Shown here one piece after another: positions 16,259-24,536 of a DNA stretch of 38,967 nucleotides (positions within the stretch are counted from its first letter, which is position 1; every line of letters begins with the position of its first letter). The translations under genes were made by a program, and so were the position numbers. The notes beneath the pieces are model-generated. The model was given only the letters and a program-made list of their open reading frames with translations, searched no databases and was not told where the DNA came from. The DNA is taken from assembly GCA_902558815.1 (NCBI GenBank), contig CACEFF010000008.1, positions 1 through 38,967 of the forward strand, in the 5' to 3' direction. The DNA is from an uncultured Pelagibacteraceae bacterium. GTDB lineage: Bacteria > Pseudomonadota > Alphaproteobacteria > Pelagibacterales > Pelagibacteraceae.

Positions 16259-17131
16259 ATGACAATAAATAAATTAGCTATTATTGGTGGAAGTGGTCTT
16301 TATGATGTTGAGGAATTTAAAAATAGAGAATTACTAGATTTAAACACTCCATGGGGCAAACCTTCGGATAAAATTTTAAAAACTAGTTACAATAATAAAG
16401 AAGTTTATTTTTTACCTAGACATGGAAGAGGTCACTTCATATCTCCAACGAAAATAAACTTTAGAGCAAATATAGATGCGCTCAAACAATTAGGAGTTAC
16501 AGACATTGTATCAGTTTCAGCTGTAGGATCGTTAAAAGAGGATTTACCACCTGGAAAGTTTGTAATCATTGACCAGTTTATTGATAGAACATTTGCACGA
16601 GAGAAAACCTTTTTTGACGAAGAAATAGTTGCTCATGTATCTATGGCACATCCTACATCAAATGGTTTAATGAATGCATGTGAGGAAGCTATCAGAAAAG
16701 AAAAAATAGATTATAAAAGAAACGGAACTTATGTTGTTATGGAAGGTCCACAGTTTTCAACATTAGCAGAATCTAATTTATATAGATCATGGAAAGCTGA
16801 CGTAATTGGTATGACAAATATGCCAGAAGCAAAATTAGCTCGTGAGGCTGAAATAAGATATGCATCTGTCTCAATGGTAACTGATTATGATTGTTGGCAC
16901 CCTGATCATGAAAATGTTGATGTAGAACAAGTTATAAAAGTTCTTTTAGGTAACGCAGTTAAGGCAAAAAATATGATCAAAAATTTGATAGAAAATTTTG
17001 AAAATCATATTGATCCTAAAGATCCAACAAATAATTGTTTAGATGTGGCAATTATTACTGCTCAAGAAAAAAGAACTAAAAAAACTATTGATAAACTCAC
17101 AACCATTGCAGGTAGAGTTTTAAATAAATGA
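16259..17131 (+). CDS. mtnP: S-methyl-5'-thioadenosine phosphorylase
   Basis: A 290-residue PNP-family phosphorylase: IIGGSGLYDV (8-17), PRHGRGHFISP (53-63), VSAVGSL (86-92), MEGPQFST and GMTNMPEA match MtnP. The enzyme splits MTA (and often 5'-deoxyadenosine) with phosphate into adenine and 5-methylthioribose-1-phosphate in the cytoplasm. MTA is a by-product of polyamine synthesis by the SpeD-SpeE protein encoded 3 kb away. The stop overlaps the mtnA ATG by four bases. Confidence 0.93.
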   Translation: MTINKLAIIGGSGLYDVEEFKNRELLDLNTPWGKPSDKILKTSYNNKEVYFLPRHGRGHFISPTKINFRANIDALKQLGVTDIVSVSAVGSLKEDLPPGKFVIIDQFIDRTFAREKTFFDEEIVAHVSMAHPTSNGLMNACEEAIRKEKIDYKRNGTYVVMEGPQFSTLAESNLYRSWKADVIGMTNMPEAKLAREAEIRYASVSMVTDYDCWHPDHENVDVEQVIKVLLGNAVKAKNMIKNLIENFENHIDPKDPTNNCLDVAIITAQEKRTKKTIDKLTTIAGRVLNK

Positions 17132-18198
17132 GAATAGAAGGAAAAGAATATCGTACTATTTGGTTTGAAAACAATATTGTAAAAATTATTGATCAAACAA
17201 AACTTCCACATCAATTTATTATTAAAGATCTTAAAAAAGTTGAAGAAGCAATTAATGCAATAAAAATAATGGAAGTAAGAGGCGCACCTTTAATAGGAGC
17301 TACTGCTGCTTATGGATTAGTTTTAGCTATTATTGAAAATAATGATCAGTCTTTTCTAAAAAAATCAGCAGAAAATTTAATTAATTCAAGACCAACAGCA
17401 ATAAATTTAAAGTGGGCAGTTGATAGAATGATAAATAAATTATCAGGTGTCAATAGTGATAAAATTTTAGAAATAGCTTTAAATGAAGCAAACCAAATCT
17501 GCGAAGAAGACATTAAGTTTTGTGAAAATATTGGATTAAACGGTCTTAAGATAATTGAGGATATTCATAGTAAAAAAAAAGATACAGTTAATATATTAAC
17601 ACACTGTAATGCCGGCTGGCTGGCAACAATTAATTGGGGAACTGCAACTTCACCAATTTACCATGCACATAAAAAAGGTATTCCAATTCATATATGGGCC
17701 GATGAAACTAGACCTAGAAACCAAGGTGCTAATCTTACTTCTTATGAATTAAATGAAGAAGGAGTTAAAAATACAATCATAGCAGATAATACTGGAGGAA
17801 TTTTAATGCAAAGAGGTGAAGTTGATATGTGCATTGTTGGAACTGATAGAACTTTAGCTAACGGTGATGTTTGTAATAAAGTTGGAACTTATCTTAAAGC
17901 GTTGGCTGCTCATGATAATAATATTCCTTTTTATGTAGCATTGCCTAGTTCTACAATAGATTGGAATATTAAAGATCATAAAAAAATCCCAATTGAAGAA
18001 CGAAATTCTGACGAATTATCTCATATGGAAGGTCTAGATGAAAAAGGTAATGTAAAAAAGATACAAATATATCCTAGCAAAAGTAAGTCAATGAATTTAG
18101 CTTTTGATGTAACACCAGCAAAATATGTTACAGGATTGATTACAGAAAGAGGAGTGTGTGAAGCATCGGAAAAAGGATTAAAGAAATTATTTAAGTGA
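17128..18198 (+). CDS. mtnA: Methylthioribose-1-phosphate isomerase
   Basis: A 356-residue eIF2B-alpha-like isomerase of full length. MEVRGAPLIGATAAYGL (about 48-64), TILTHCNAG-type segment NILTHCNAGWLAT with the catalytic Cys, the DETRPRNQGANLT loop and GTDRTLANGDVCNKVGTY with the catalytic Asp are all present. It converts methylthioribose-1-phosphate to methylthioribulose-1-phosphate. The usual next genes of the Met salvage route (mtnB, mtnC/mtnW, mtnD) are absent here; instead a class II aldolase fusion gene follows seven bases away on the other strand. Confidence 0.93.
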   Translation: MRIEGKEYRTIWFENNIVKIIDQTKLPHQFIIKDLKKVEEAINAIKIMEVRGAPLIGATAAYGLVLAIIENNDQSFLKKSAENLINSRPTAINLKWAVDRMINKLSGVNSDKILEIALNEANQICEEDIKFCENIGLNGLKIIEDIHSKKKDTVNILTHCNAGWLATINWGTATSPIYHAHKKGIPIHIWADETRPRNQGANLTSYELNEEGVKNTIIADNTGGILMQRGEVDMCIVGTDRTLANGDVCNKVGTYLKALAAHDNNIPFYVALPSSTIDWNIKDHKKIPIEERNSDELSHMEGLDEKGNVKKIQIYPSKSKSMNLAFDVTPAKYVTGLITERGVCEASEKGLKKLFK

Positions 18199-18205
18199 AA
18201 CTAAT

Positions 18206-20239
18206 TTATCTTAAAGATGCAGCAATATTTCCACCATCTACAGTTAAAACTGCACCAGTGGTTTTTTTTGAAATAGCTAAATGAAAAAATGCTTTAGCAA
18301 CATCTTCTGCTTTTACCTCTTTTAAAAGCAAGTTTCCTTTCATATATTCATCAGTAGAAACTTCTCTAGCTTTTGCTCTAGTTTTAATCATTCCATCATT
18401 TAACAAACCACTTCTAATTCTATCAGCATTTACTCCATTCGATCTTATTCCAAGCGATCCATAATCAACTGCATATTGTTTACATAGACTTAACAAAGCA
18501 GTTTTTGGAAGACCATAAGGACCAAAGTTTTTTCCAGGATTTACTGATTGTTTGGAAATATTAAACAACAAGCATCCTTGAGTAGTTTGTTTTTTCATAA
18601 TTTTAATGGTTTCAGATGCGCAATTTTGATGTGAGAAAAAATTGTCCTCAAAACTCTTTCTTAAAATTTTATCATCTACTTCAGCTATTGAACCACCAAT
18701 TGCAGTTCCAGCATTTGAAATTAGAATATCTATTCCACCGTATTGCTCGCTAATTATTTTAAAAGCTTTTTTGACGCTATTTTTATTTCTTACATCGCAA
18801 TGCAAACAAAGATCTTTAATTTTTGACTGCATTTCTTTTACTTTTTTTTTGTTATAATCAAGTAAGACTATTTCGGCCCCATAACTTTTAAAAAGCTTAT
18901 AAGTTTCCAAACCAATTGCTCCAAAACCACCTGTGATTACAACAACATTTCCTTGAAGAATTTTTTTAGCTTTTTTAATTTTGGCTTGCTCCAATGACCA
19001 ATATTCAACATCGAATAAATCTTTTTCTGGTATAAACTTATATTTCGTAGTTTCTTCTACTGAAGAAATTACTCTTGCATTTGTCTCAGTTAAATCTCCT
19101 GCTATTTTAGAAGCATTTAAACTATCACCTACACTAAATAATCCAACATTTTGGACTAAAATTACTCTTGGAGAGGTATCAAGCATTGTTTTTTTGCCTT
19201 TTACTTTCCTCTTATTATTGTTGAAATATTTAATATATTTTTTTCTATAATTCTGAAAACTTTTTTTTGCTAACTTTTTAAAATCATCGATACTTGAATT
19301 TCGCTTAGGCGTAATTACTAATGGAAAAGGTTTTACTCTAATAACGTGATCTGGAGTAGCAGTCCCAATAACTGAATACCTTTTAACTTCTTTGCCATTT
19401 ATAAAATAATTTAAAGTTTTATTAGATCTGTAATTTAGAATAAATTTTTGATCCTTAGTTTCTGACAATAATCCTCTTAAAATTGGAGCAATTTCATCTG
19501 GTTTAAATTTAGTATTATAATTTTTTATTTGTTTTATTTTTTTTCTTTTAATTTTTTTTACTGCATTTTCAGCAATTGACACATATTTTATCATTAAATC
19601 ATAAGATTTTTTAGCATCATTATCAAAAGTGAAAATTCCGTGATTTAAAAGTATTAAACAATTAATTTTTGGATTTTTTGAATAAACTTCGTTAATTTTT
19701 TGGGCCAAACCAAAACCTGGCATTACATAAGGCACAATACTAACTTTTGAGCCAAAAATTTTTTTGCATAAATCTTTTCCATTTGATCTATTAGTGACAT
19801 TCATTATTGCATCTGAATGTGTATGATCAACAAACTTAAAAGGTAAGAAAGCGTGAAGAAAAGTTTCTACAGAAGGGTTTGGAGATTTTATATCTATTAA
19901 ATTTCTTTTTTGAAATGCAACCATATCATCATCACTAAGGTATTTTTTGTTTTTCAGTGATAGCAGAGGTTGTAATTTTACTGCTGGTAAACCCTCAGGT
20001 TCAATTTCAGCCATGTCCCAGCCACTACCTTTAACACAGAGAACATCGTACTTTTTTCCATCTATATCTTTAATTGATGTTTTTACGGAAGTATTTCCTC
20101 CACCATGTAAAACTAGTTCACTATTTCTTCCTAATAGCCTCGTTGTATATACACGAAGAGCCATATCTTTAGAGTACCCAAGACTTCTATATTTTTTTAT
20201 GTATTTATTTGCTTCTGTGTTTGACCAATTGTTTTTCAA
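18206..20239 (-). CDS. Class II aldolase / short-chain dehydrogenase fusion
   Basis: A 677-residue two-enzyme protein. The N-terminal class II aldolase (about 25-340) shows HGGGNTSVK (45-53), NPSVETFLH with Glu125, HTHSDA with zinc ligands His139 and His141, and NHG with His200. The C-terminal SDR (about 430-677) has TGGFGAIG (436-443), SNAG (508-511) and YGLPK (Tyr575, Lys579). The architecture equals RhaEW, which cleaves rhamnulose-1-phosphate to DHAP and lactaldehyde and oxidises the latter. Its place among apt, mtnP, mtnA and speDE suggests methylthioribulose-1-phosphate or 5-deoxyribulose-1-phosphate as substrate instead. The start is TTG, supported by an AAGGAAGG ribosome site at 20245-20252. 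Confidence 0.88.
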   Translation of the reverse strand: MKNNWSNTEANKYIKKYRSLGYSKDMALRVYTTRLLGRNSELVLHGGGNTSVKTSIKDIDGKKYDVLCVKGSGWDMAEIEPEGLPAVKLQPLLSLKNKKYLSDDDMVAFQKRNLIDIKSPNPSVETFLHAFLPFKFVDHTHSDAIMNVTNRSNGKDLCKKIFGSKVSIVPYVMPGFGLAQKINEVYSKNPKINCLILLNHGIFTFDNDAKKSYDLMIKYVSIAENAVKKIKRKKIKQIKNYNTKFKPDEIAPILRGLLSETKDQKFILNYRSNKTLNYFINGKEVKRYSVIGTATPDHVIRVKPFPLVITPKRNSSIDDFKKLAKKSFQNYRKKYIKYFNNNKRKVKGKKTMLDTSPRVILVQNVGLFSVGDSLNASKIAGDLTETNARVISSVEETTKYKFIPEKDLFDVEYWSLEQAKIKKAKKILQGNVVVITGGFGAIGLETYKLFKSYGAEIVLLDYNKKKVKEMQSKIKDLCLHCDVRNKNSVKKAFKIISEQYGGIDILISNAGTAIGGSIAEVDDKILRKSFEDNFFSHQNCASETIKIMKKQTTQGCLLFNISKQSVNPGKNFGPYGLPKTALLSLCKQYAVDYGSLGIRSNGVNADRIRSGLLNDGMIKTRAKAREVSTDEYMKGNLLLKEVKAEDVAKAFFHLAISKKTTGAVLTVDGGNIAASLR

Positions 20240-20269
20240 AATTACCTTCCTTGTGGATAAAGTTTTACA

Positions 20270-20312
20270 GTAGTTTTTTATTTGAAAGAAGTAAAAAAAT
20301 TTGTTTAACTAC
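20270..20312 (+). promoter_or_regulatory. Possible stem-loop in the leader of speDE
   Basis: GTAGTT (20270-20275) can pair with AACTAC (20307-20312), and inside it TTTTA (20276-20280) with TAAAA (from 20292). The ribosome site GGGGAG (20326-20331) lies just after it. A leader structure that controls polyamine gene expression is conceivable; it does not match a riboswitch class that I know. Confidence 0.25.
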
Positions 20313-20337
20313 AACAGAACGAGTCGGGGAGCTAAAA

Positions 20338-21381
20338 ATGGTTAAAAAAGTAGGGGAGCACATTACTTTAGATATAATTGGAACTACGAAAGAATACGAT
20401 CCTTCAGTTTTTGAAAAAGTAATTAATAAAATCGCGAAAGCAGCAGATGTAACCATATTAAATATTTCCAAATATAAATTTGAACCTCAAGGTTTTACTA
20501 TTTTAGCATTATTGGCTGAGAGCCACATTAGCTTTCATACTTTCCCAGAAAAAGGAATAATAAGTTTTGATTTTTTTACATGTGGAAAAATAAGTCCATC
20601 TATTGCAATTGATATAGTTAAAAAAGAATTTAAACACACTAGAATAGTTAAAAAAGAATTTAATAGGGATACGAAAGCTTTATACCACGATATTTATAGT
20701 TCACCTGGTTTACAAAAATCATATGTTGTTAACGATGTATTGGAAGATTTTAAATCTAAAGTAGGTCAGCATATTGAAATTTTAGATCTAGAACAATTTG
20801 GTAAATCATTATTTATAGATGGAGAAATACAAGTAGCAGCATCTGATGAACATTTATATAGCTCAACTTTTGTTGGTGCAGGTTTAAATTTAAACAAAGG
20901 TAATGAAAGAGCAGCAATAATCGGTGGAGGCGATGGGGGTGTTGCAAGAGAATGTATTTCAAAAAAATTTAACTTTATTGATTGGTATGAACTTGATCCA
21001 GAAGTTGTTGAAGTCTGCAATAAACACTTGGGGGATATAAGTAAAAAAGCAACAGAAAAAAATTCTGTAAAATGTGTTTGGGGTGACGCGTTTCAAAATA
21101 TTAAACTTGTCAAAGAAGATACCTATGATCATATATTTGTTGATCTAAATGACGATCAGTTTTGCATTGATTTAGCTGCGAAGAATATGGACTCCTTAGT
21201 TAGAATTCTTAAACCAAAAGGAGTAATTACCGCTCAAGTTGGTAGCCAAGATAAAAAACCTCTTCAAGTTGAAAACTGGCTCAATGTATTTAATCATCAC
21301 TTTGGAAACACCAATTTAGCTAGAGTTTACATACCTAGTTTTGACTGTTCTTGGAATTTTTCTTCATCAATAAATCATTAA
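20338..21381 (+). CDS. Fused S-adenosylmethionine decarboxylase / aminopropyltransferase (SpeD-SpeE)
   Basis: A 347-residue protein joining two polyamine enzymes. Residues 1-125 are a SpeD proenzyme: AESHISFHTFPEKG contains Ser62, the expected self-cleavage and pyruvoyl residue, with His67 and Cys82 (FFTCG) as partners. Residues 145-347 are an aminopropyltransferase: GGGDGGVAREC (197-206), ELDPEVVEVC (218-227) and a YDHIFVDLNDD site with Asp269 as likely catalytic acid. The usual YHE after the DE pair is YSS (174-176), and the DSSDP-like motif is DLNDDQ, so the acceptor amine may not be putrescine. A TTG frame extends upstream to 20209 but overlaps the aldolase gene; the ATG with GGGGAG seven bases before it is the start. 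Confidence 0.88.
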   Translation: MVKKVGEHITLDIIGTTKEYDPSVFEKVINKIAKAADVTILNISKYKFEPQGFTILALLAESHISFHTFPEKGIISFDFFTCGKISPSIAIDIVKKEFKHTRIVKKEFNRDTKALYHDIYSSPGLQKSYVVNDVLEDFKSKVGQHIEILDLEQFGKSLFIDGEIQVAASDEHLYSSTFVGAGLNLNKGNERAAIIGGGDGGVARECISKKFNFIDWYELDPEVVEVCNKHLGDISKKATEKNSVKCVWGDAFQNIKLVKEDTYDHIFVDLNDDQFCIDLAAKNMDSLVRILKPKGVITAQVGSQDKKPLQVENWLNVFNHHFGNTNLARVYIPSFDCSWNFSSSINH

Positions 21382-21445
21382 TTTTTTCTTTTTAAATTCT
21401 TTAATTTGTGAAATACTTAAGATTAAATTATCAAAGGAGAAAATA

Positions 21446-22273
21446 ATGAATATATTCAAAAAAACAATTTTTTCAGTTTTGCTTTCTCTATTAGTTGTTG
21501 GGAATGTTCATGCTGATAAAATAAGAATTGGTACAGAAGGTGCATACCCTCCATGGAATTCAAAAGATGAGTCTGGTAAATTAATCGGATTTGAAGTGGA
21601 GTTAGCATATACACTATGTAGATATATTGGACAACAATGTACAATAGTCGAGCAAGATTGGGATGGAATGATACCGGCATTAATCATGAGAAAGTTTGAT
21701 GCAATAATGGCAGGAATGTCAATTACCGCAGAAAGACAAAAAGCAATTAGCTTTTCTCAAGGTTATGCAGATGAAGTTGCATCTTTAGCTGTTATGAAAG
21801 GCTCAAGTCTTGAAGGTTTAGATACTCCAGCTGGAATTAATTTAACTAAGCCTAATGCAGCTGCAAAAAAAGCTTTAAAAACATTAACTAGTGCTTTAGC
21901 AGGCAAAACTGTTTGTGTTCAAACAGCTACGATTCACCAAAATTTTTTAGACTCAGGTGATGTAGGAAAAGTAAATGTTAGAACATATAAAACACAAGAT
22001 GAAGTTAACTTAGATTTAGCATCTGGAAGATGTGATGCTGCATTAGCTGCTGCGGTTGCATTTAGTGATTATGCAGAAAAATCTGGTAAGCCTGTTGTAT
22101 TAACAGGTCCAACTTTTTCAGGTGGTGCATTCGGAAATGGTGTTGGAGTTGGTATTAGAAAAGATGACACTGAACTCTTAAAAAAGTTTAACGCTGCAAT
22201 TAATAAAGCAAGACAGAACGGAGATATTAGCAGAATAGCTACTAAATGGTTCGGTTTCGACGCTTCTATGTAA
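21446..22273 (+). CDS. Amino-acid ABC transporter periplasmic binding protein (HisJ/ArgT family)
   Basis: A 275-residue family 3 solute-binding protein. Residues 1-23 form a Sec signal peptide with cleavage expected after VHA. The mature protein begins DKIRIGTEGAYPPWN, followed by GFEVELAYTLC, DWDGMIPALIMRKFDAIMAGMSIT and ERQKAISFS, as in binding proteins for basic amino acids and opines; the Arg of AERQK normally holds the ligand carboxylate. An insertion after MKGSS (about 127-151) is typical of the subgroup. A strong ribosome site AAGGAGA (21434-21440) precedes the ATG, and a hairpin follows the stop. First gene of a four-gene plus-strand set. Confidence 0.9.
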   Translation: MNIFKKTIFSVLLSLLVVGNVHADKIRIGTEGAYPPWNSKDESGKLIGFEVELAYTLCRYIGQQCTIVEQDWDGMIPALIMRKFDAIMAGMSITAERQKAISFSQGYADEVASLAVMKGSSLEGLDTPAGINLTKPNAAAKKALKTLTSALAGKTVCVQTATIHQNFLDSGDVGKVNVRTYKTQDEVNLDLASGRCDAALAAAVAFSDYAEKSGKPVVLTGPTFSGGAFGNGVGVGIRKDDTELLKKFNAAINKARQNGDISRIATKWFGFDASM

Positions 22274-22283
22274 TTAAATTTTA

Positions 22284-22315
22284 GATTTGGCGACTATAAT
22301 GTATAGTCGCCAATC
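22284..22315 (+). terminator. Intercistronic hairpin between binding protein and permease genes
   Basis: GGCGACTATA (22289-22298) and TATAGTCGCC (22302-22311) form a perfect 10-base stem with loop ATG, and GAT/ATC outside extends it. There is no T-run after it, and the permease ATG lies only three bases beyond, so it is more likely an RNA-stability or attenuation element favouring the binding protein than a full terminator. Confidence 0.7.
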
Positions 22316-22318
22316 TGT

Positions 22319-23011
22319 ATGGAACTTCTAGCATTTGGAGATACTGGTTGGGGTGATGAGTTATTTTACGCAACCTTAATGACAATAGCTGTAGCAATTA
22401 CAGCAATGTTTATCGGTTTCTTTTTCGCTTTAATATTCACTCCTCTTAAATTATCAAAAAATAAATTTTTAAATTTAATAGCAAATTCTTACACTACTGT
22501 AATTCGGGGAGTTCCAGAATTACTTGTCATCTATTTATTTTTTTTTGGTGGTAGTGCAGCAATAATGTTTGTTGCTTCTATTTTTGGATACGGTGAATAT
22601 ATAGAAATAAATGCTTTTATGACTGGCGCATTTTCAATTGGTATCATTTCAGGGGCATATTCAACAGAAGTTTTCAGAGGAGCAATACAGTCAATTGACA
22701 AAGGACAATTTGAGGCTGCAAATGTTTTAGGATTAAACAAATTTGGTAAATTTTTTAAGATTATACTCCCTCAAACTTTAAGGTTGGCTATTCCAAATTT
22801 AAGTAATGTATGGCAAATAACATTAAAAGATACTTCTTTAATTTCTGTAACTGGATTAGTTGAAATTATGAGACAATCTTATGTTGCAGCAGGTTCAACA
22901 AGAGACCCGTTGTTTTTTTATTCTTGTGCAGCAGTTTTATATTTGCTGCTCACTTTTTTAAGCATGAAATTAATTAATAGATTAGAAGTAAGATATAGTA
23001 GGGGTTATTGA
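22319..23011 (+). CDS. Amino-acid ABC transporter permease (HisQ-like)
   Basis: A 230-residue inner-membrane protein with about five membrane segments. TVIRGVPELLVIYLFFF (about 60-76) and GAYSTEVFRGAIQSIDKGQ followed by EAANVLGLNKFGKFFKIILP carry the EAA loop that contacts the ATPase in this permease family. No Shine-Dalgarno sequence is seen before the ATG, because the region is occupied by the hairpin at 22284-22315. Its stop overlaps the next ATG (TGATG). Confidence 0.88.
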   Translation: MELLAFGDTGWGDELFYATLMTIAVAITAMFIGFFFALIFTPLKLSKNKFLNLIANSYTTVIRGVPELLVIYLFFFGGSAAIMFVASIFGYGEYIEINAFMTGAFSIGIISGAYSTEVFRGAIQSIDKGQFEAANVLGLNKFGKFFKIILPQTLRLAIPNLSNVWQITLKDTSLISVTGLVEIMRQSYVAAGSTRDPLFFYSCAAVLYLLLTFLSMKLINRLEVRYSRGY

Positions 23012-23685
23012 TGGATTTTGAGTTAATGATTAATAGCTTTCCTAAGTTACTGAGTGCAGCAACAATCACTTTAAAACTTTTGTCAGTTTCTTTAATTATT
23101 GGATTATTTATTGGGTTATTATTTGCAATTTTAAGATTAAATAAGAATATTTTTCTAAATAAATTTGCATATGGATACTCTTACTTATTTAGAGGCACTC
23201 CATTACTAGTTCAAATATTCATAATTTATTTTGGACTAGGTCAAATTGAATATTTAAGAACGACGTTCTTATGGGTTATTTTAAAGGAGCCTTATTGGTG
23301 TGCAATTATTGCTTTTGCTTTAAATACTGGAGCTTATACTTCTGAAATATTAAGATCTGCATTTCAAACAATCAAGCCAGGTTTTATTGAAGCAGGTAAA
23401 AGCTTAGGGATTTCAAGTAGGATAATTTTTTATAAGATTCAAATTCCGATTGCCATTAGGCAATCTCTCCCTGCTTACGGTAATGAAATAATTTTAATGA
23501 TGAAAGGAACCTCTCTTGCAAGTACAGTTACTATTATGGATCTAACCGGTGTTGCAAAATACATTATTTCTACAACTTTTAGACCAGTTGAAGTATTTAT
23601 TGTTGCTGGTGGAATTTATCTTTTTATGACATTTGTTATTCATAATATTATTAAATATTTGGAAAAAAAATATAGTTTTACTTGA
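23011..23685 (+). CDS. Amino-acid ABC transporter permease (HisM-like)
   Basis: A 224-residue membrane protein homologous to the previous one, with YLFRGTPLLVQIFIIYFG and an EAA loop (EAGKSLGISSRIIFYKIQIP). It would pair with the HisQ-like protein to form the channel. The ATG at 23011 overlaps the upstream stop and has GGGG just before it; the TTG one codon upstream is less likely. The next gene overlaps in the same TGATG fashion and is not an ATPase, so the HisP-type subunit must come from elsewhere. Confidence 0.88.
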   Translation: MDFELMINSFPKLLSAATITLKLLSVSLIIGLFIGLLFAILRLNKNIFLNKFAYGYSYLFRGTPLLVQIFIIYFGLGQIEYLRTTFLWVILKEPYWCAIIAFALNTGAYTSEILRSAFQTIKPGFIEAGKSLGISSRIIFYKIQIPIAIRQSLPAYGNEIILMMKGTSLASTVTIMDLTGVAKYIISTTFRPVEVFIVAGGIYLFMTFVIHNIIKYLEKKYSFT

Positions 23686-24512
23686 TGTCAGGTTTAACAA
23701 CAAAACAATTAGATCATTATAATAACAAGGGATACATCTCACCTGTTAATGCCTTAAGCTTTTCTGAAGCAAAAGAAATTAGAGATGAAATAGAAAAAAT
23801 TGAAAAAGATTGGCCCGATGCACTTAAAGGAATTAACCGGAACTATATTCATTTAATCTCTCCAATATTTAATAAAGTTTGTTTACATAAAAATATTTTA
23901 GATGCTGTTGAAAGTATAATTGGTAAAAATATTCTTATTTGTGGAACTACACTTTTTATAAAAAACCCAAATGAAAAAGGTTTTGTAAGCTTTCATCAAG
24001 ATGCCAAATATATAGGGCTAGAGCCTCATAATTGGGTAACTGTTTGGTTAGCCGTTACTGATGCAAATGAACAAAATGGGTGCATGAGAATGTTGCCAGG
24101 TTCACATAAAGAAAATTTAAAGACCCATGAGCAAAAATTTGATGAAAATAATTTATTAACCCGTGGTCAAACAATAAAAAACGTCCCCTTAGATAAAACA
24201 GAACCAATAAATCTTAAAGCAGGGCAAATATCACTACATCATCCAACAATTGTTCATGGATCAGGATTAAATCAAAGTAATGATAGAAGAATAGGATTTG
24301 TTATTCAAAGTTACATAGGAACTAATGTTAATCAAATGATTGGAAAAATGTATGTTCAAAAGGCAAGAGGAGAAGATAAATTTAAATATCACGAATATTC
24401 CAATATACCACTTGAATTAATGGGAAAAAATGAAGTTATTTCACAAAATAAAGCCAATGAAGAGTTATCAAAGATTTTTTATAGTGGCTCAAAAAAAATT
24501 GGAAAATTTTAA
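23685..24512 (+). CDS. Phytanoyl-CoA dioxygenase (PhyH) family oxygenase
   Basis: A 275-residue Fe(II)/2-oxoglutarate oxygenase. The iron triad is visible as FHQDA (His104, Asp106) and IVHGSG (His191), and an Arg in NDRRIGFVIQSY (201/202) should bind 2-oxoglutarate. It is translationally coupled to the HisM-like permease (TGATG), which suggests that it hydroxylates or opens the compound that the importer brings in. It lacks the ectoine hydroxylase signature, so EctD is unlikely. The substrate is unknown. A TTG one codon upstream is a less likely start. Confidence 0.83.
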   Translation: MSGLTTKQLDHYNNKGYISPVNALSFSEAKEIRDEIEKIEKDWPDALKGINRNYIHLISPIFNKVCLHKNILDAVESIIGKNILICGTTLFIKNPNEKGFVSFHQDAKYIGLEPHNWVTVWLAVTDANEQNGCMRMLPGSHKENLKTHEQKFDENNLLTRGQTIKNVPLDKTEPINLKAGQISLHHPTIVHGSGLNQSNDRRIGFVIQSYIGTNVNQMIGKMYVQKARGEDKFKYHEYSNIPLELMGKNEVISQNKANEELSKIFYSGSKKIGKF

Positions 24513-24514
24513 TG

Positions 24515-24536
24515 ATAAGCTAATTAGATTGCTTAT
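24515..24536. terminator. Possible bidirectional terminator hairpin
   Basis: ATAAGC (24515-24520) pairs with GCTTAT (24531-24536), and AAT/ATT extend the stem across one bulged T. It lies between the convergent dioxygenase and radical SAM genes, reaching into the end of the latter. No clear T-run follows. Confidence 0.35.

Noticed and set aside
18981..19250. Plus-strand frame inside the aldolase/SDR gene
   Set aside because: Low-complexity shadow of a well-supported gene, without a ribosome site or family features.
20209..20337. TTG start giving a longer SpeD-SpeE protein
   Set aside because: The extension overlaps the divergent aldolase gene and precedes the clear ribosome site GGGGAG; SpeD homology begins after the ATG at 20338.
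20313..20340. SAM-II-like riboswitch before speDE (segment AGCTAAAAATGG)
   Set aside because: Only a short stretch resembles the class; the required GC-rich first stem and pseudoknot partner were not found.
23685..24512. Ectoine hydroxylase (EctD)
   Set aside because: PhyH fold and iron ligands fit, but the EctD signature around the HxD motif is absent.
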